Source: a virus. Taken from it: DNA of 64,000 nucleotides. The position numbers were made by a program, and so were the translations under genes. Below are positions 47,656-56,827 of the stretch, piece by piece. The DNA lies in the IMG/VR virus record IMGVR_UViG_3300022602_000038, positions 1-64,000 of that record; one strand, 5' to 3'. The notes below the pieces were generated by a model that had not been told where the DNA came from, ran no database searches, and was given only the letters and a program-made list of their open reading frames with translations. The stretch's first letter is position 1, and each line of letters starts with the position of its first letter.

Positions 47656-49419
47656 ATGGCAAAAGCTAAAGACCAGACGTTTTACTTAGGCAATAAAAAC
47701 TTACCTGTACCCGAAACAGAGTTTAAATGGACTCCAGAGATGGTAGAGGACCTAGAACGAGCACGCAAGTCCATTTTACATTTTGCTAGGTTTTTCTATA
47801 TTGTTAATCTCGACGAAGGTAAACAACCAATCAAGCTTTACAATTATCAGAAACGTATACTTAAAGCGTTGGTAGAGAATAGGTTCAATGTAGTACTAGC
47901 TTCTAGACAGATTGGTAAAACAACCATATTAACCATATTTGCATTATGGATGATATGCTTTATGGATGATTATAGAGTACTACTAATTGCTAATAAAGAA
48001 GGTACTGCTATTAACATCTTTAAACGTATTAGATTGGCGTATGAAATGTTACCAAATTTTTTAAAACCTGGTGTTGTTAATTATGCTAAAACAGGGTTGG
48101 AATTAGCCAACGGTAGTTCAATTGGTATTAGTACTACAACGTCTGATGCTGCCAGAGGTGAGTCCATTAACTGTCTATTAATTGACGAAGCTGCGTTTAT
48201 TCCTGCTGAGTTTATGAATGACTTTTGGGAATCAGTATTTCCTGTAATTTCGTCTTCTAAGAAATCTAAAATCTTTATGTTATCTACACCTAACGGGGTA
48301 GGTAATTTGTTTTATAACATATATACAGAAGCTGTAAAAGGAGAGAGTGGGTGGCATCAAGAACGTGTAGATTGGTGGGAGGTTCCTGGTAGAGATGAAA
48401 AATGGAAAGAAATGACGATGAAAGCTCTTGGTTCTGCTGAAGCATTTAATCAAGAGTACGGCAACGAATTTAGAGCAGCAGGTGAAAACGCTTTTGATAA
48501 AGAACAGTTTGATGAAATGGAAGCTAATGCTATAGAACCTATTTTAATGGATGATGACGGTACATATCGTATTTTTAAAGACAGACAAGCATTTCATTTC
48601 TATACAATAGGCGTTGATATTGGAGAGGGTATTGGTAGGTCTAACTCTGTTATACAAGTAGTGGATATTACGGATTTAACTAACATAGAACAAGTTGCTG
48701 TATATGCTAATAATAAACTAGACCCTCATAATTTCGCAACAAAACTAGTAGATATAGCTAGAGAGTGGGGGTCTCCTCCTTTATTAGTCGAACGCAATAA
48801 TTGCGGTGCACAAGTAATAGACGCTTTAGTGCATACTCACCATTATGAAAGTATTATAAAGTACACTCCAAGTATGGGTACATTTACTGATAAAATAGAT
48901 AAAGAAAACCGTTTAGGTGTATTCTCCCACACTAACAGTAAATTCAATTCAATGGCTAATTTTAGGTACTGGATGAATGTGTTACGTTGTTTAAAAATAT
49001 ACGATAAACCTACATTACAGGAATTTAAAACCTATATAAGACAAGCAAACGGGGTATGGAAAAAACAATCTGATAGGTATTTAGATGATAGAGTAGAAGC
49101 TTTAATTTGGGCATTATTTGCTTTAGATAGTAAAGTAGTAGAACAATTTTATGAAGTTACTGAAAAAGACGGTACAGGGAAGCCTTTAAAAGTTAAACCA
49201 TATAATTTTGATCCGTATGAGGCTAATGCTCCTAAACTTGATACAGTATATAATAAACTTTCAAACGGTAAAATAAAAGACGAACAAAATATTCGTAACC
49301 CTGCTTTTTTTGCTTCTAAAGGAGAAGACAATAGCGATTTAGAAGACCTAAAAGCACAGGGCTGGAAAGTACCTAACTATGATAGTGCATCAGGTAGGTT
49401 TGGTGGTTTTATAATGTAA
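47656..49419 (+). CDS. terL: Terminase large subunit (T4 gp17-like)
   Basis: 587 residues, close to T4 gp17 (610). ATPase domain: Walker A SRQIGKTT (83-90), Walker B CLLIDEAAF (173-181, D177-E178) and motif III-like MLSTPNGVGNLFY. C-terminal RNase H-like nuclease domain begins around TIGVDIGEGIGR (about 320), with LLVERNNCG and DDRVEALIWALFALD later acids. It packages DNA into the prohead. The small subunit is not adjacent. Confidence 0.93.
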   Translation: MAKAKDQTFYLGNKNLPVPETEFKWTPEMVEDLERARKSILHFARFFYIVNLDEGKQPIKLYNYQKRILKALVENRFNVVLASRQIGKTTILTIFALWMICFMDDYRVLLIANKEGTAINIFKRIRLAYEMLPNFLKPGVVNYAKTGLELANGSSIGISTTTSDAARGESINCLLIDEAAFIPAEFMNDFWESVFPVISSSKKSKIFMLSTPNGVGNLFYNIYTEAVKGESGWHQERVDWWEVPGRDEKWKEMTMKALGSAEAFNQEYGNEFRAAGENAFDKEQFDEMEANAIEPILMDDDGTYRIFKDRQAFHFYTIGVDIGEGIGRSNSVIQVVDITDLTNIEQVAVYANNKLDPHNFATKLVDIAREWGSPPLLVERNNCGAQVIDALVHTHHYESIIKYTPSMGTFTDKIDKENRLGVFSHTNSKFNSMANFRYWMNVLRCLKIYDKPTLQEFKTYIRQANGVWKKQSDRYLDDRVEALIWALFALDSKVVEQFYEVTEKDGTGKPLKVKPYNFDPYEANAPKLDTVYNKLSNGKIKDEQNIRNPAFFASKGEDNSDLEDLKAQGWKVPNYDSASGRFGGFIM

Positions 49420-49423
49420 CAAT

Positions 49424-49451
49424 AAAAAAGCCCGTTGTTTCCAACGGGCTT
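49424..49451. terminator. Terminator between convergent genes
   Basis: AAAAAAGCCCGTTG-tttc-CAACGGGCTTG; A-run on one side serves the minus-strand gene. Confidence 0.75.
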
Positions 49452-49473
49452 GCAATTGTACTATGTCTAAATC

Positions 49474-50535
49474 TTATCCGAAAAGATCTTCACCGACTTT
49501 TGGCTCTTTGGTAGCACCAGCAGTGAACTTCTTAGTGTTCTGAAGTTTGTTCTTATTACCATGAAGTGCAGATTCATCACCTTCTACTTCTTTTGGTTCT
49601 GGCTCGTTGCGTAACTTACCATCTACTGCTTTACCAGCACCAGTGGTCTTTGCTGCACCTTTTGAACCAACAACAACTGGCTTACTAACTGCATCTGGGT
49701 TACCTTTCTTTAAGGAACCATTAGCTTTAGTAAGAACGTGACCTTCGTCTTCAGCATCTACGTCTTCAGCGATTGTGTCTTCTTCCTCTTCTTCAGTGGA
49801 ACCAGCAATCTCTTGATCTTCGTCGCCGAGATCTCCGTGAGCTGTATCAACTTCTTTATCCTTCTTGAGGAATGCTAAAAGTTTTTCGCAAGCTTCAATA
49901 GCTTCTTCATGCGTGAAGTTTTCTTCTTCACCACCGACTTGATCTTCTGCACCATCAGCTGCTGCATCTGTAGCATCCATTGGTTCATGTTGATCAGTTG
50001 GAAGGGTTGCATCATCTGCTTCATCTTCCATGTTTTCATTGAATGGAGCGCGCTGAATAGCGGCTTCGTAATAGATATCGAATTTTGATTTTGACATAGT
50101 AAACTTTGGTTTGTAATTATATTTATTGTTCTCGTGTACAGAATTCCCTACTTTTTCTTCAGAAGTTGTAAGTTTTGCATTATCCATTTCTTTTTCGTTG
50201 GTTTCAGCATTATCTTCATGTTCTTCTTCTTTCTTCATTGTTGCTTTATCTGAACCAGGATCTTGTAACTTATCAACCTTTTTAAAGTTATTTCCTTTAA
50301 GACCCTCAGGTCCACTCTTTGGACGTAATGGGGATACATCTTTTCCATCTACTTTTTTAGTGCCAGGACCACCACCCATTGCACTACCTGGTTTAACTAA
50401 TTCCTCATTTAAGTAATGGGTAGTATCAGTTAAGAGAACCTCATTTTGATTGTTTTCTACAACCACATTTGAGCGTTCTTCATTGGCAATATCACTGTAT
50501 ATATTACCTAGGTCGGAAAAGTTTTTAATCTTCAT
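49474..50535 (-). CDS. Acidic low-complexity protein, possible prohead core or scaffold
   Basis: 353 residues from ATG 50535 (a TTG two codons upstream is possible). Long Glu/Asp/Lys-rich, disordered stretches (EEEHEDNAETNEKEMDNAKL; EIAGSTEEEEEDTIAEDVDA) and Gly/Lys tails. An internal Met begins MSKSKFDIYYEAAIQRAPF, which itself looks CTS-like, so the gene may be a fusion or have an internal start. Acidic, highly charged proteins next to head genes are often scaffold or core components in T4-like phages. No homologue recalled with confidence. A TAAATA box is 9 nt upstream (50550-50545). Confidence 0.55.
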   Translation of the reverse strand: MKIKNFSDLGNIYSDIANEERSNVVVENNQNEVLLTDTTHYLNEELVKPGSAMGGGPGTKKVDGKDVSPLRPKSGPEGLKGNNFKKVDKLQDPGSDKATMKKEEEHEDNAETNEKEMDNAKLTTSEEKVGNSVHENNKYNYKPKFTMSKSKFDIYYEAAIQRAPFNENMEDEADDATLPTDQHEPMDATDAAADGAEDQVGGEEENFTHEEAIEACEKLLAFLKKDKEVDTAHGDLGDEDQEIAGSTEEEEEDTIAEDVDAEDEGHVLTKANGSLKKGNPDAVSKPVVVGSKGAAKTTGAGKAVDGKLRNEPEPKEVEGDESALHGNKNKLQNTKKFTAGATKEPKVGEDLFG

Positions 50536-50581
50536 TATCAATATTATTTAGTATATCTATCTTTATTTCTACATATTATAG

Positions 50582-50587
50582 TAAATA
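50582..50587 (+). promoter_or_regulatory. Late-type promoter core (TAAATA)
   Basis: AGTAAATA ends 5 nt before GTG 50593. Confidence 0.42.
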
Positions 50588-50592
50588 TTTCC

Positions 50593-51630
50593 GTGGCTTC
50601 GCCTTATATATCACAATATTGTATAGATACTGGTACTTATGTAGCTCCTGGAACAGTAGGACCAACAGTGAGTGGCGGGTATGAATGTACTGTAGGACCA
50701 ATAAGAGTTTTAGATGTAGCAGACAACGCTTCTCAAATAGCTTTATTTAATAGTTGGTGGAAAGAACAAATTAATATGTTCGGACAGCAAATTAACTATT
50801 ATATTAATGGTTATAACTTATCCGCCCATGATTATTTTTACGGTGAACAGCCTTTAGTACAATATGCTCCACCTATCCCGATGGTAATGGCTATTACTGT
50901 TAGTAATGACAATGCTATATTAAGTAGGTTTGGTTTAGAAGGGCAAGCAGATTTAACAGCATTAATAGCTATAAACACTTTTACATCAACAGTTACTGCA
51001 GTAAGTGGTGCACTTTCAGCAGCCAATTACGAACCGAAATCCGGAGATCTTATTGAGTTATCTGAATACGGATCTACTAGACCGAATGGTAGAAGCGGTC
51101 AGATATATGAAATAACGGAACGTTTGGATCAAAGCGGTAGTGAAGAAGCAAATCAATTGTTAGGGCATTATATATGGACTATAAAAGCTAAACGCTTTGA
51201 TTACAATTACGAAATTAATGCACCTCGTGAAAAGCTTATGGATCAAGTATATGATAATAAGTTTGACGGTACAGTTAATAACTTACCTAAAGTACTTGAA
51301 ACAAAAGTATATACTCAATTTGTTGATAAAGACTCTGAACAGGTATTTGATTACAGAGATAACACGGATGCAAATACAAGTGTATACGGAGATTACGATG
51401 ATCAAAACTCTCTTGTACGTCTTATTGGTGTAACAAATTCGTCTGGTGCTAATACAGGTGCATTAGCTGCTTCCGGTTCATATGTAGTAGCAAACAGTCC
51501 AAGCAACTATATTTCTTCTTCTAACCAAGCTATAAGCATTGCAAATGCAAATCAAACCCAATTAACACTTCTTACTGCTTTACTATCGAGTAATCCTGCT
51601 CTAAGTGCTCTACAAGTGCTATCTATTTAA
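50593..51630 (+). CDS. Neck protein, T4 gp14-like
   Basis: 345 residues from GTG. The order of blocks fits T4-type gp14: EQINMFGQQINYYINGYN, then an acidic/hydrophobic sheet region, YEPKSGDLIELSEYG, GQIYEITERLDQ and GHYIWTIKAKRFDYNYE. gp14 forms the head-tail neck with gp13. The C-terminal 90 residues (Ser/Asn-rich) are longer than usual. Located between terminase and the fibre genes. Confidence 0.65.
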   Translation: MASPYISQYCIDTGTYVAPGTVGPTVSGGYECTVGPIRVLDVADNASQIALFNSWWKEQINMFGQQINYYINGYNLSAHDYFYGEQPLVQYAPPIPMVMAITVSNDNAILSRFGLEGQADLTALIAINTFTSTVTAVSGALSAANYEPKSGDLIELSEYGSTRPNGRSGQIYEITERLDQSGSEEANQLLGHYIWTIKAKRFDYNYEINAPREKLMDQVYDNKFDGTVNNLPKVLETKVYTQFVDKDSEQVFDYRDNTDANTSVYGDYDDQNSLVRLIGVTNSSGANTGALAASGSYVVANSPSNYISSSNQAISIANANQTQLTLLTALLSSNPALSALQVLSI

Positions 51631-51642
51631 TAACCTCTTCTA

Positions 51643-51648
51643 TAAGTA
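51643..51648 (+). promoter_or_regulatory. Late-type promoter core (TATAAGTA)
   Basis: TAAGTA ends 10 nt before ATG 51659 of the first fibre gene. Confidence 0.42.
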
Positions 51649-51658
51649 TTTAAATTAA

Positions 51659-53677
51659 ATGTCCTCAGATACGCCTAACTATATTTATCCGCACGAGTTA
51701 CCGTCAGCAACTCCGCTACCTTATGATTTAATATATTTAGAACAGCCTAATTCAGACGGCACTTATTCTTCTTATAGTACTTCCCTTTCTGCACTTTCAG
51801 CGGCCGGGTTTGTTGGACCGCAAGGTGTTTCTGGTTATTCCGGTTATTCTGGTTTAGGTCTATCTGGTTATTCTGGTTTTAGTGGTTTTAGTGGTTCCGG
51901 GGTTTCTGGTTATAGTGGTTATAGCGGGCAACCCGGTGCAGGAGCTGCTTCTGGTTATTCCGGTATAAGCGGTTATTCTGGTATTTCTGGTTACTCAAGT
52001 TACTCTGGTTACTCTGGTATTTCAGGCTTTAGCGGTATTAGTGGTTATAGTGGTATAAGCGGTTATTCAGGTATTTCAGGCTTTAGTGGTATTAGTGGTT
52101 ACTCCGGTTATAGTGGTATTTCTGGCTACAGTGGTTATTCAGGCTATAGCGGTATAAGTGGTTACGTTGGTATTTCAGGTTATAGCGGTATTAGTGGCTA
52201 CTCTGGTTATTCTGGCCAGTCAGGTTTTAGTGGTATAAGTGGTTGGTCTGGTTATTCTGGCTGGTCGGGCATTTCTGGTTATTCTGGTACTTCTGGCTAT
52301 AGTGGTTGGAGTGGGTACTCAGGTATTAGCGGTTATTCAGGCTTCTCTGGCTACAGCGGCTACAGCGGTATTTCTGGCTACTCAGGTTATTCTGGTCAAT
52401 CAGGTTTTAGTGGTATTAGTGGTTACAGTGGTACGAGTGGTTATAGTGGTACGAGTGGTTATAGCGGCACAAGCGGGTTTAGCGGTTGGTCCGGTATTTC
52501 AGGTTTCTCTGGAGTAGAACCTACATTTTCAAGTAATATAGTTGTTAATATTTCTGCAGGTTATTTCGGTCAATACTCTAACGGTATGACAATACCGGCA
52601 GCTGGCTTAACACCATCTCAAGTCATATTACTTGCTTGTCAACAACAAATACCTCCAACAGCTAGCATATCTTCTTCTACAACTATAGCATTTAATCAAA
52701 CTTCAATTAGTAACGTAATAAACTTTGGTTATACACTTAATAGTTTAGGAGCTACAGCTTTATCTGGTACATTATATTATAGAAGAAATAGTTCTGGTTC
52801 ATATGCAGTATTATTAAGCGGTACACCAGCAATATCTGCAACAAGTATGTCTTATACTCATACTTTAACAGATACGAATTATAATACTCAAAATTTTCAA
52901 TATCAATATACATTTGTAGATTCTAACAATCAATCTGCTACACCGGTTACAAAAACAATAACCCCTACATCTTATGTCAACCCTACTGTATCGTTGTCGG
53001 TAGTAGCAGCAAGCGGAACAACTTCTCCAGAAACAAACGCTTCAAGAGAATTAGGTAATATAGCTTCTACTATTACCGGTACTATAACTAATAACAATAA
53101 TAGCACATATGTACCATTAAGTGCATATGTACTACAATATAATGTTAATGGTGGTAGTTATACAAACTTAACTTCTGCAATATCAATAGGTCCTGGTACA
53201 TCATCAATGACCTCGTTTACACATAACGCTCCAACGTTAAGTGCTTCTACATCTATTGCATACCGTTTAGCAGTATACGACTCATATCAAAATTACATTT
53301 CAAGTAGTGTCGCGACTGGTACAAACACAGTAAACTTCTACACCTTAGTATGGTATGGACCTACTTCAGTGTTACCGGTCAATACAGCTAATATTAGAGC
53401 TTTACCTAGCAAATCATTTATAAGTGGTTTAGCTAATCCGTTTAACTTAGTAACAGGCACCACATACGACACGTTTACAGTTGCGTTCCCAAGCCCGCAT
53501 ACAATTACTCAAGTAATTGATACTGGTAACTTAAATGCTAATATTACTTCTAGTTATGTATTATCGGCTTGGAGCGTTAACAGTTATAACTTAGTACCTG
53601 TCACGTACAATGTATATACATTGTCTAACGCTACTCCATATTCACCATCGACTACACATCAAATTACGTGGTCTTAA
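51659..53677 (+). CDS. GYSG-repeat fibre protein 1
   Basis: 672 residues. N-terminal 55 residues (anchor-like, YIYPHELPSATPLPYDLIYL), then Gly-X-Ser triplets to about residue 286 (GYSGISGYSGYSG, with W, F, T or Q at X), then a beta-rich C-terminus of Ig-like or fibre domains (SNVINFGYTLNSLGATALSG; TYVPLSAYVLQYNVNGGSY). Triplet regularity implies a collagen-like trimeric shaft, though it lacks proline. Likely a tail fibre or head fibre; receptor binding would lie C-terminal. Confidence 0.72.
   Translation: MSSDTPNYIYPHELPSATPLPYDLIYLEQPNSDGTYSSYSTSLSALSAAGFVGPQGVSGYSGYSGLGLSGYSGFSGFSGSGVSGYSGYSGQPGAGAASGYSGISGYSGISGYSSYSGYSGISGFSGISGYSGISGYSGISGFSGISGYSGYSGISGYSGYSGYSGISGYVGISGYSGISGYSGYSGQSGFSGISGWSGYSGWSGISGYSGTSGYSGWSGYSGISGYSGFSGYSGYSGISGYSGYSGQSGFSGISGYSGTSGYSGTSGYSGTSGFSGWSGISGFSGVEPTFSSNIVVNISAGYFGQYSNGMTIPAAGLTPSQVILLACQQQIPPTASISSSTTIAFNQTSISNVINFGYTLNSLGATALSGTLYYRRNSSGSYAVLLSGTPAISATSMSYTHTLTDTNYNTQNFQYQYTFVDSNNQSATPVTKTITPTSYVNPTVSLSVVAASGTTSPETNASRELGNIASTITGTITNNNNSTYVPLSAYVLQYNVNGGSYTNLTSAISIGPGTSSMTSFTHNAPTLSASTSIAYRLAVYDSYQNYISSSVATGTNTVNFYTLVWYGPTSVLPVNTANIRALPSKSFISGLANPFNLVTGTTYDTFTVAFPSPHTITQVIDTGNLNANITSSYVLSAWSVNSYNLVPVTYNVYTLSNATPYSPSTTHQITWS
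51824..52515 (+). repeat. Gly-X-Ser triplet repeat tract 1
   Basis: 9-bp codon triplets GGT-TAT/TAC-TCN/AGY reiterated. Serine is written with both codon boxes and glycine mainly as GGT/GGC, so the protein repeat is conserved while DNA varies. Confidence 0.9.
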
Positions 53678-53683
53678 TAAATA
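53676..53683 (+). promoter_or_regulatory. Late-type promoter AATAAATA
   Basis: Ends 8 nt before ATG 53692. Confidence 0.45.
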
Positions 53684-53691
53684 TTTAAAAA

Positions 53692-55617
53692 ATGTCTTTA
53701 ACAACAGGCCTACAACTTCCATACGGTATACAACCAGTTGACCCACTACCGGTTGATACGTGGTCAGGTCCTTATACAGGCGCAACTGTTACAGCAGCAC
53801 TTTCAGCTGCAAATGCAACTATACCGTCTGGTGTAAGGTTCCAGTCCATGCAAGTACGGCTTATTGTAGCTGGTACACCTTATATATATTGGTACTATGC
53901 AGGTATAGCAGATACTAACTTAGTTTTATTTCCTGGTGTTAATGTACCTAATTTAACTAACGGTTCTTATACTTTTCAATTAAGTGCTACTGCTCTTTCT
54001 GGTGGTGCAATAATATGGCCTGATGGTACTGTACAATATACAGCTGCAACAGGTATATCTGGTTACTCAGGCTATTCAGGTACAAGTGGCTACTCTGGTA
54101 TAAGTGGTTATAGCGGTGTATCTGGTTACTCTGGTATAAGTGGTTATTCTAGCTACTCTGGTTATTCTGGTATCTCAGGATTTTCTGGCATAAGTGGTTA
54201 TAGCGGTTACTCTGGTATAAGCGGCTATAGTGGTTATTCAGGCATTTCAGGCTATTCTGGTACATCAGGTTATTCCGGTTATTCCGGTATATCAGGTTAT
54301 AGTGGGTTATCTGGTTTTAGTGGTATTTCAGGTTACAGCGGTATAAGTGGTTATTCTGGTTATTCCGGCTATAGCGGTATTTCCGGCTACTCAGGTTATT
54401 CTGGTCAGTCAGGTTTTAGTGGTATCTCTGGCTACTCAGGTATAAGTGGCTACTCTGGTTGGTCTGGTATTTCAGGTTATTCAGGCGTATCAGGTTATTC
54501 TGGTATATCTGGTTACAGTGGTTATTCTGGTATTTCCGGTTACTCAGGCATTTCTGGTTATAGTGGTTATTCAGGCATTTCTGGTTATTCAGGCATTTCC
54601 GGGTATAGCGGTATAAGTGGTTACTCCGGTTATAGCGGTATATCTGGCTATAGTGGTTACTCTGGTATATCTGGCTATAGCGGTATTTCAGGTTATTCAG
54701 GTATAAGTGGTTATTCAGGCTATAGTGGTATAAGCGGTTACTCTGGTATCTCTGGTTACAGTGGCTATAGCGGTGTATCAGGTTACTCTGGTATCTCTGG
54801 TTACAGTGGTTACTCAGGCATTAGTGGTTACAGCGGCATCTCTGGTTATAGTGGTATATCTGGTTACAGTGGTTACTCTGGTATTTCAGGTTACTCAGGT
54901 ATATCAGGCTTTAGCGGTATAAGCGGTTACTCTGGTATCTCTGGTTACAGTGGTACATCTATTAATATTTCTAGCCAGGTAATTACATATAGTAATTCAT
55001 TTAGCGCTGGACAAGTAGTACGTTTAGATAATACCGCTGGTAACTGGTATCTTGCAAAAGCAGATAACGCAACAGATGCTGAGTCTACTGGCGTGGTTCA
55101 ATCAGCTACATCTTCAAATTTCTTAATTGTATATGACGGTTTAATTACAGGTTTAACTGGCTTAACGCCAGGAGAATGTTATTATTTAAGTGATGTAACA
55201 GCTGGTGCTACTGTAACATATTCTCCAAGCGCGTACGGCACTGTTTCAAAACCGATTATGCGCGCTATTACTTCTACTACCGCATTAGTAGTTAATGAGC
55301 GTGGTATACAAAACTCTGCAGTTACTTCTTATAGAGTCCCAACAACATCAGTTTCTTTATCAGCATATACTGTACAAGCAAGTGACTATTATGTTGGAGT
55401 AAATTACAACGGATTAGCTTTAATTCAATTACCAGTAGGTATAACCGGTACAACTTATATTATTAAAGACGAGTCTGGTTTGTTAAATGGTACAACAAAT
55501 GCAATTACTGTATCTGCAACAACGCCAAATAGAATAGATGCTTTAACTCAGGCAAACTTAGTTGGACCACATGCATGTCTAACTCTTATATTTAACAATC
55601 AATGGAACTTAACATAA
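53692..55617 (+). CDS. GYSG-repeat fibre protein 2
   Basis: 641 residues. N-terminal domain 1-120 (VQYTAATGISG leads into the shaft), Gly-X-Ser shaft 121-422, C-terminal 425-641. The first part of that domain (SNSFSAGQVVRLDNTAGNWY, LITGLTGLTPGECYYLSD) is paralogous to a domain in the 56828 protein. The final part (YRVPTTSVSLSAYTVQASDY; TGTTYIIKDESGLLNGTT) resembles phage fibre/capsule-binding beta domains. No catalytic motif seen. Confidence 0.72.
   Translation: MSLTTGLQLPYGIQPVDPLPVDTWSGPYTGATVTAALSAANATIPSGVRFQSMQVRLIVAGTPYIYWYYAGIADTNLVLFPGVNVPNLTNGSYTFQLSATALSGGAIIWPDGTVQYTAATGISGYSGYSGTSGYSGISGYSGVSGYSGISGYSSYSGYSGISGFSGISGYSGYSGISGYSGYSGISGYSGTSGYSGYSGISGYSGLSGFSGISGYSGISGYSGYSGYSGISGYSGYSGQSGFSGISGYSGISGYSGWSGISGYSGVSGYSGISGYSGYSGISGYSGISGYSGYSGISGYSGISGYSGISGYSGYSGISGYSGYSGISGYSGISGYSGISGYSGYSGISGYSGISGYSGYSGVSGYSGISGYSGYSGISGYSGISGYSGISGYSGYSGISGYSGISGFSGISGYSGISGYSGTSINISSQVITYSNSFSAGQVVRLDNTAGNWYLAKADNATDAESTGVVQSATSSNFLIVYDGLITGLTGLTPGECYYLSDVTAGATVTYSPSAYGTVSKPIMRAITSTTALVVNERGIQNSAVTSYRVPTTSVSLSAYTVQASDYYVGVNYNGLALIQLPVGITGTTYIIKDESGLLNGTTNAITVSATTPNRIDALTQANLVGPHACLTLIFNNQWNLT
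54052..54957 (+). repeat. Gly-X-Ser triplet repeat tract 2
   Basis: About 300 residues of GYSGISGYSG units, mostly alternating Tyr and Ile at X. Confidence 0.9.
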
Positions 55618-55618
55618 A

Positions 55619-56818
55619 ATGAGTTATAACTATTTTCAAGAAACATTAGTACCTTCAACAAGTGCCTGGTCTATAGGTACAGTTAGCAGACCATTTAAAG
55701 ATATTTGGTTAGGTTACGGTTCTCTTAATTTAGCTAATGTTAATACAGGAGCATCTGGTATTGCGTTAGATAATACTAATAACATTCTTACATTAGCACA
55801 GGGCAGTGCAGGGTTTCAAATAATAGACCCGTACAGTAATACAATATTTCAAACTACAAGCGCAGGTCAGACTACATTATATACTTCCCAAGCTTCAGCT
55901 GGTACGTTAGGCGCTTTTGCAGTTGTTGGTAGCGGTAACCGTACTACACAAGTAGTAACTAACCCCGGTGTAATGTTTCATGTCACTGGTAACGATAATT
56001 TAAATAATCGTATAATATATGATGCTTTCGGTTCAAGTGGTAGTGTTAATGTATTCCCTCAACTTATTGGACGTAGTGCTAGAGGTTCAGCAACAACCCC
56101 TACAAATGTATTATCTGGAGATGTTCTTTTTAGAATAACAGCAAACGGGTATAATGCTTTAAGCGGCTTTACAAACCCATCTGGTGGTACTAGTAGCCCG
56201 TCAACTATAGAATGCGTAGCTACAGAGCCGTTTAGTGGTTCTTCTGTTGGTACAGAATGGCACATTTATAATGCTACAAAAGGAGATACATCAAATACAA
56301 AAACTCTTGATTTAATCATTAATGATAAAGGTGTAACAGTACCTGTAGCAAGCGCTGGCATTACATTTGGAGACGGATCATTTCAAAATACAGCATTTAA
56401 TGCAGTTTCCGGAACGTGGGTACCGCAATTATCTGCAGCAACAAACGGCACTGGGTTTAAGTATAATATGTCTAGTACTACAGGTAATTATTATAAAACC
56501 GGACGTAGTGTATTTGCAACATTTTCTATAGTTGTTTCATCTACAGACACCGCAAGCGGACAGGTATATTTGACTAATTTACCTTTTCCGGTAGTTAATG
56601 GTAGTGGTGTTTGGGGAACATTAAGCGTGTACCGGTACGGAAATATGTCTACATCTGTATCTCAAATAGAAGGTGGTAATGAAGGTAACGCACAAGACTT
56701 CACTTTATATTATCAAGATACTGGTCCTGGTGCAGGTGGCGTTAACGGTCTTACAGTAGCACAATTTACAAGTACATCCTTCTTATATGGATCTATGACT
56801 TACATCAGTCAAACCTAA
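55619..56818 (+). CDS. Fibre-associated protein without Gly-X-Ser shaft
   Basis: 399 residues. VPSTSAWSIGTVSRPFKDIW and QIIDPYSNTIFQTTSAGQTT are typical of phage fibre N-terminal/shaft segments, and ITFGDGSFQNTAFNAVSGTW then KYNMSSTTGNYYKTG matches the common C-terminal fibre knob layout. One bp gap after the 53692 gene. Possibly the distal fibre tip or a hinge. Confidence 0.65.
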   Translation: MSYNYFQETLVPSTSAWSIGTVSRPFKDIWLGYGSLNLANVNTGASGIALDNTNNILTLAQGSAGFQIIDPYSNTIFQTTSAGQTTLYTSQASAGTLGAFAVVGSGNRTTQVVTNPGVMFHVTGNDNLNNRIIYDAFGSSGSVNVFPQLIGRSARGSATTPTNVLSGDVLFRITANGYNALSGFTNPSGGTSSPSTIECVATEPFSGSSVGTEWHIYNATKGDTSNTKTLDLIINDKGVTVPVASAGITFGDGSFQNTAFNAVSGTWVPQLSAATNGTGFKYNMSSTTGNYYKTGRSVFATFSIVVSSTDTASGQVYLTNLPFPVVNGSGVWGTLSVYRYGNMSTSVSQIEGGNEGNAQDFTLYYQDTGPGAGGVNGLTVAQFTSTSFLYGSMTYISQT

Positions 56819-56821
56819 GTA
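56816..56821 (+). promoter_or_regulatory. Late-type promoter core (TAAGTA)
   Basis: CCTAAGTA overlaps the 55619 gene stop and ends 6 nt before ATG 56828. Confidence 0.4.
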
Positions 56822-56827
56822 TAATCA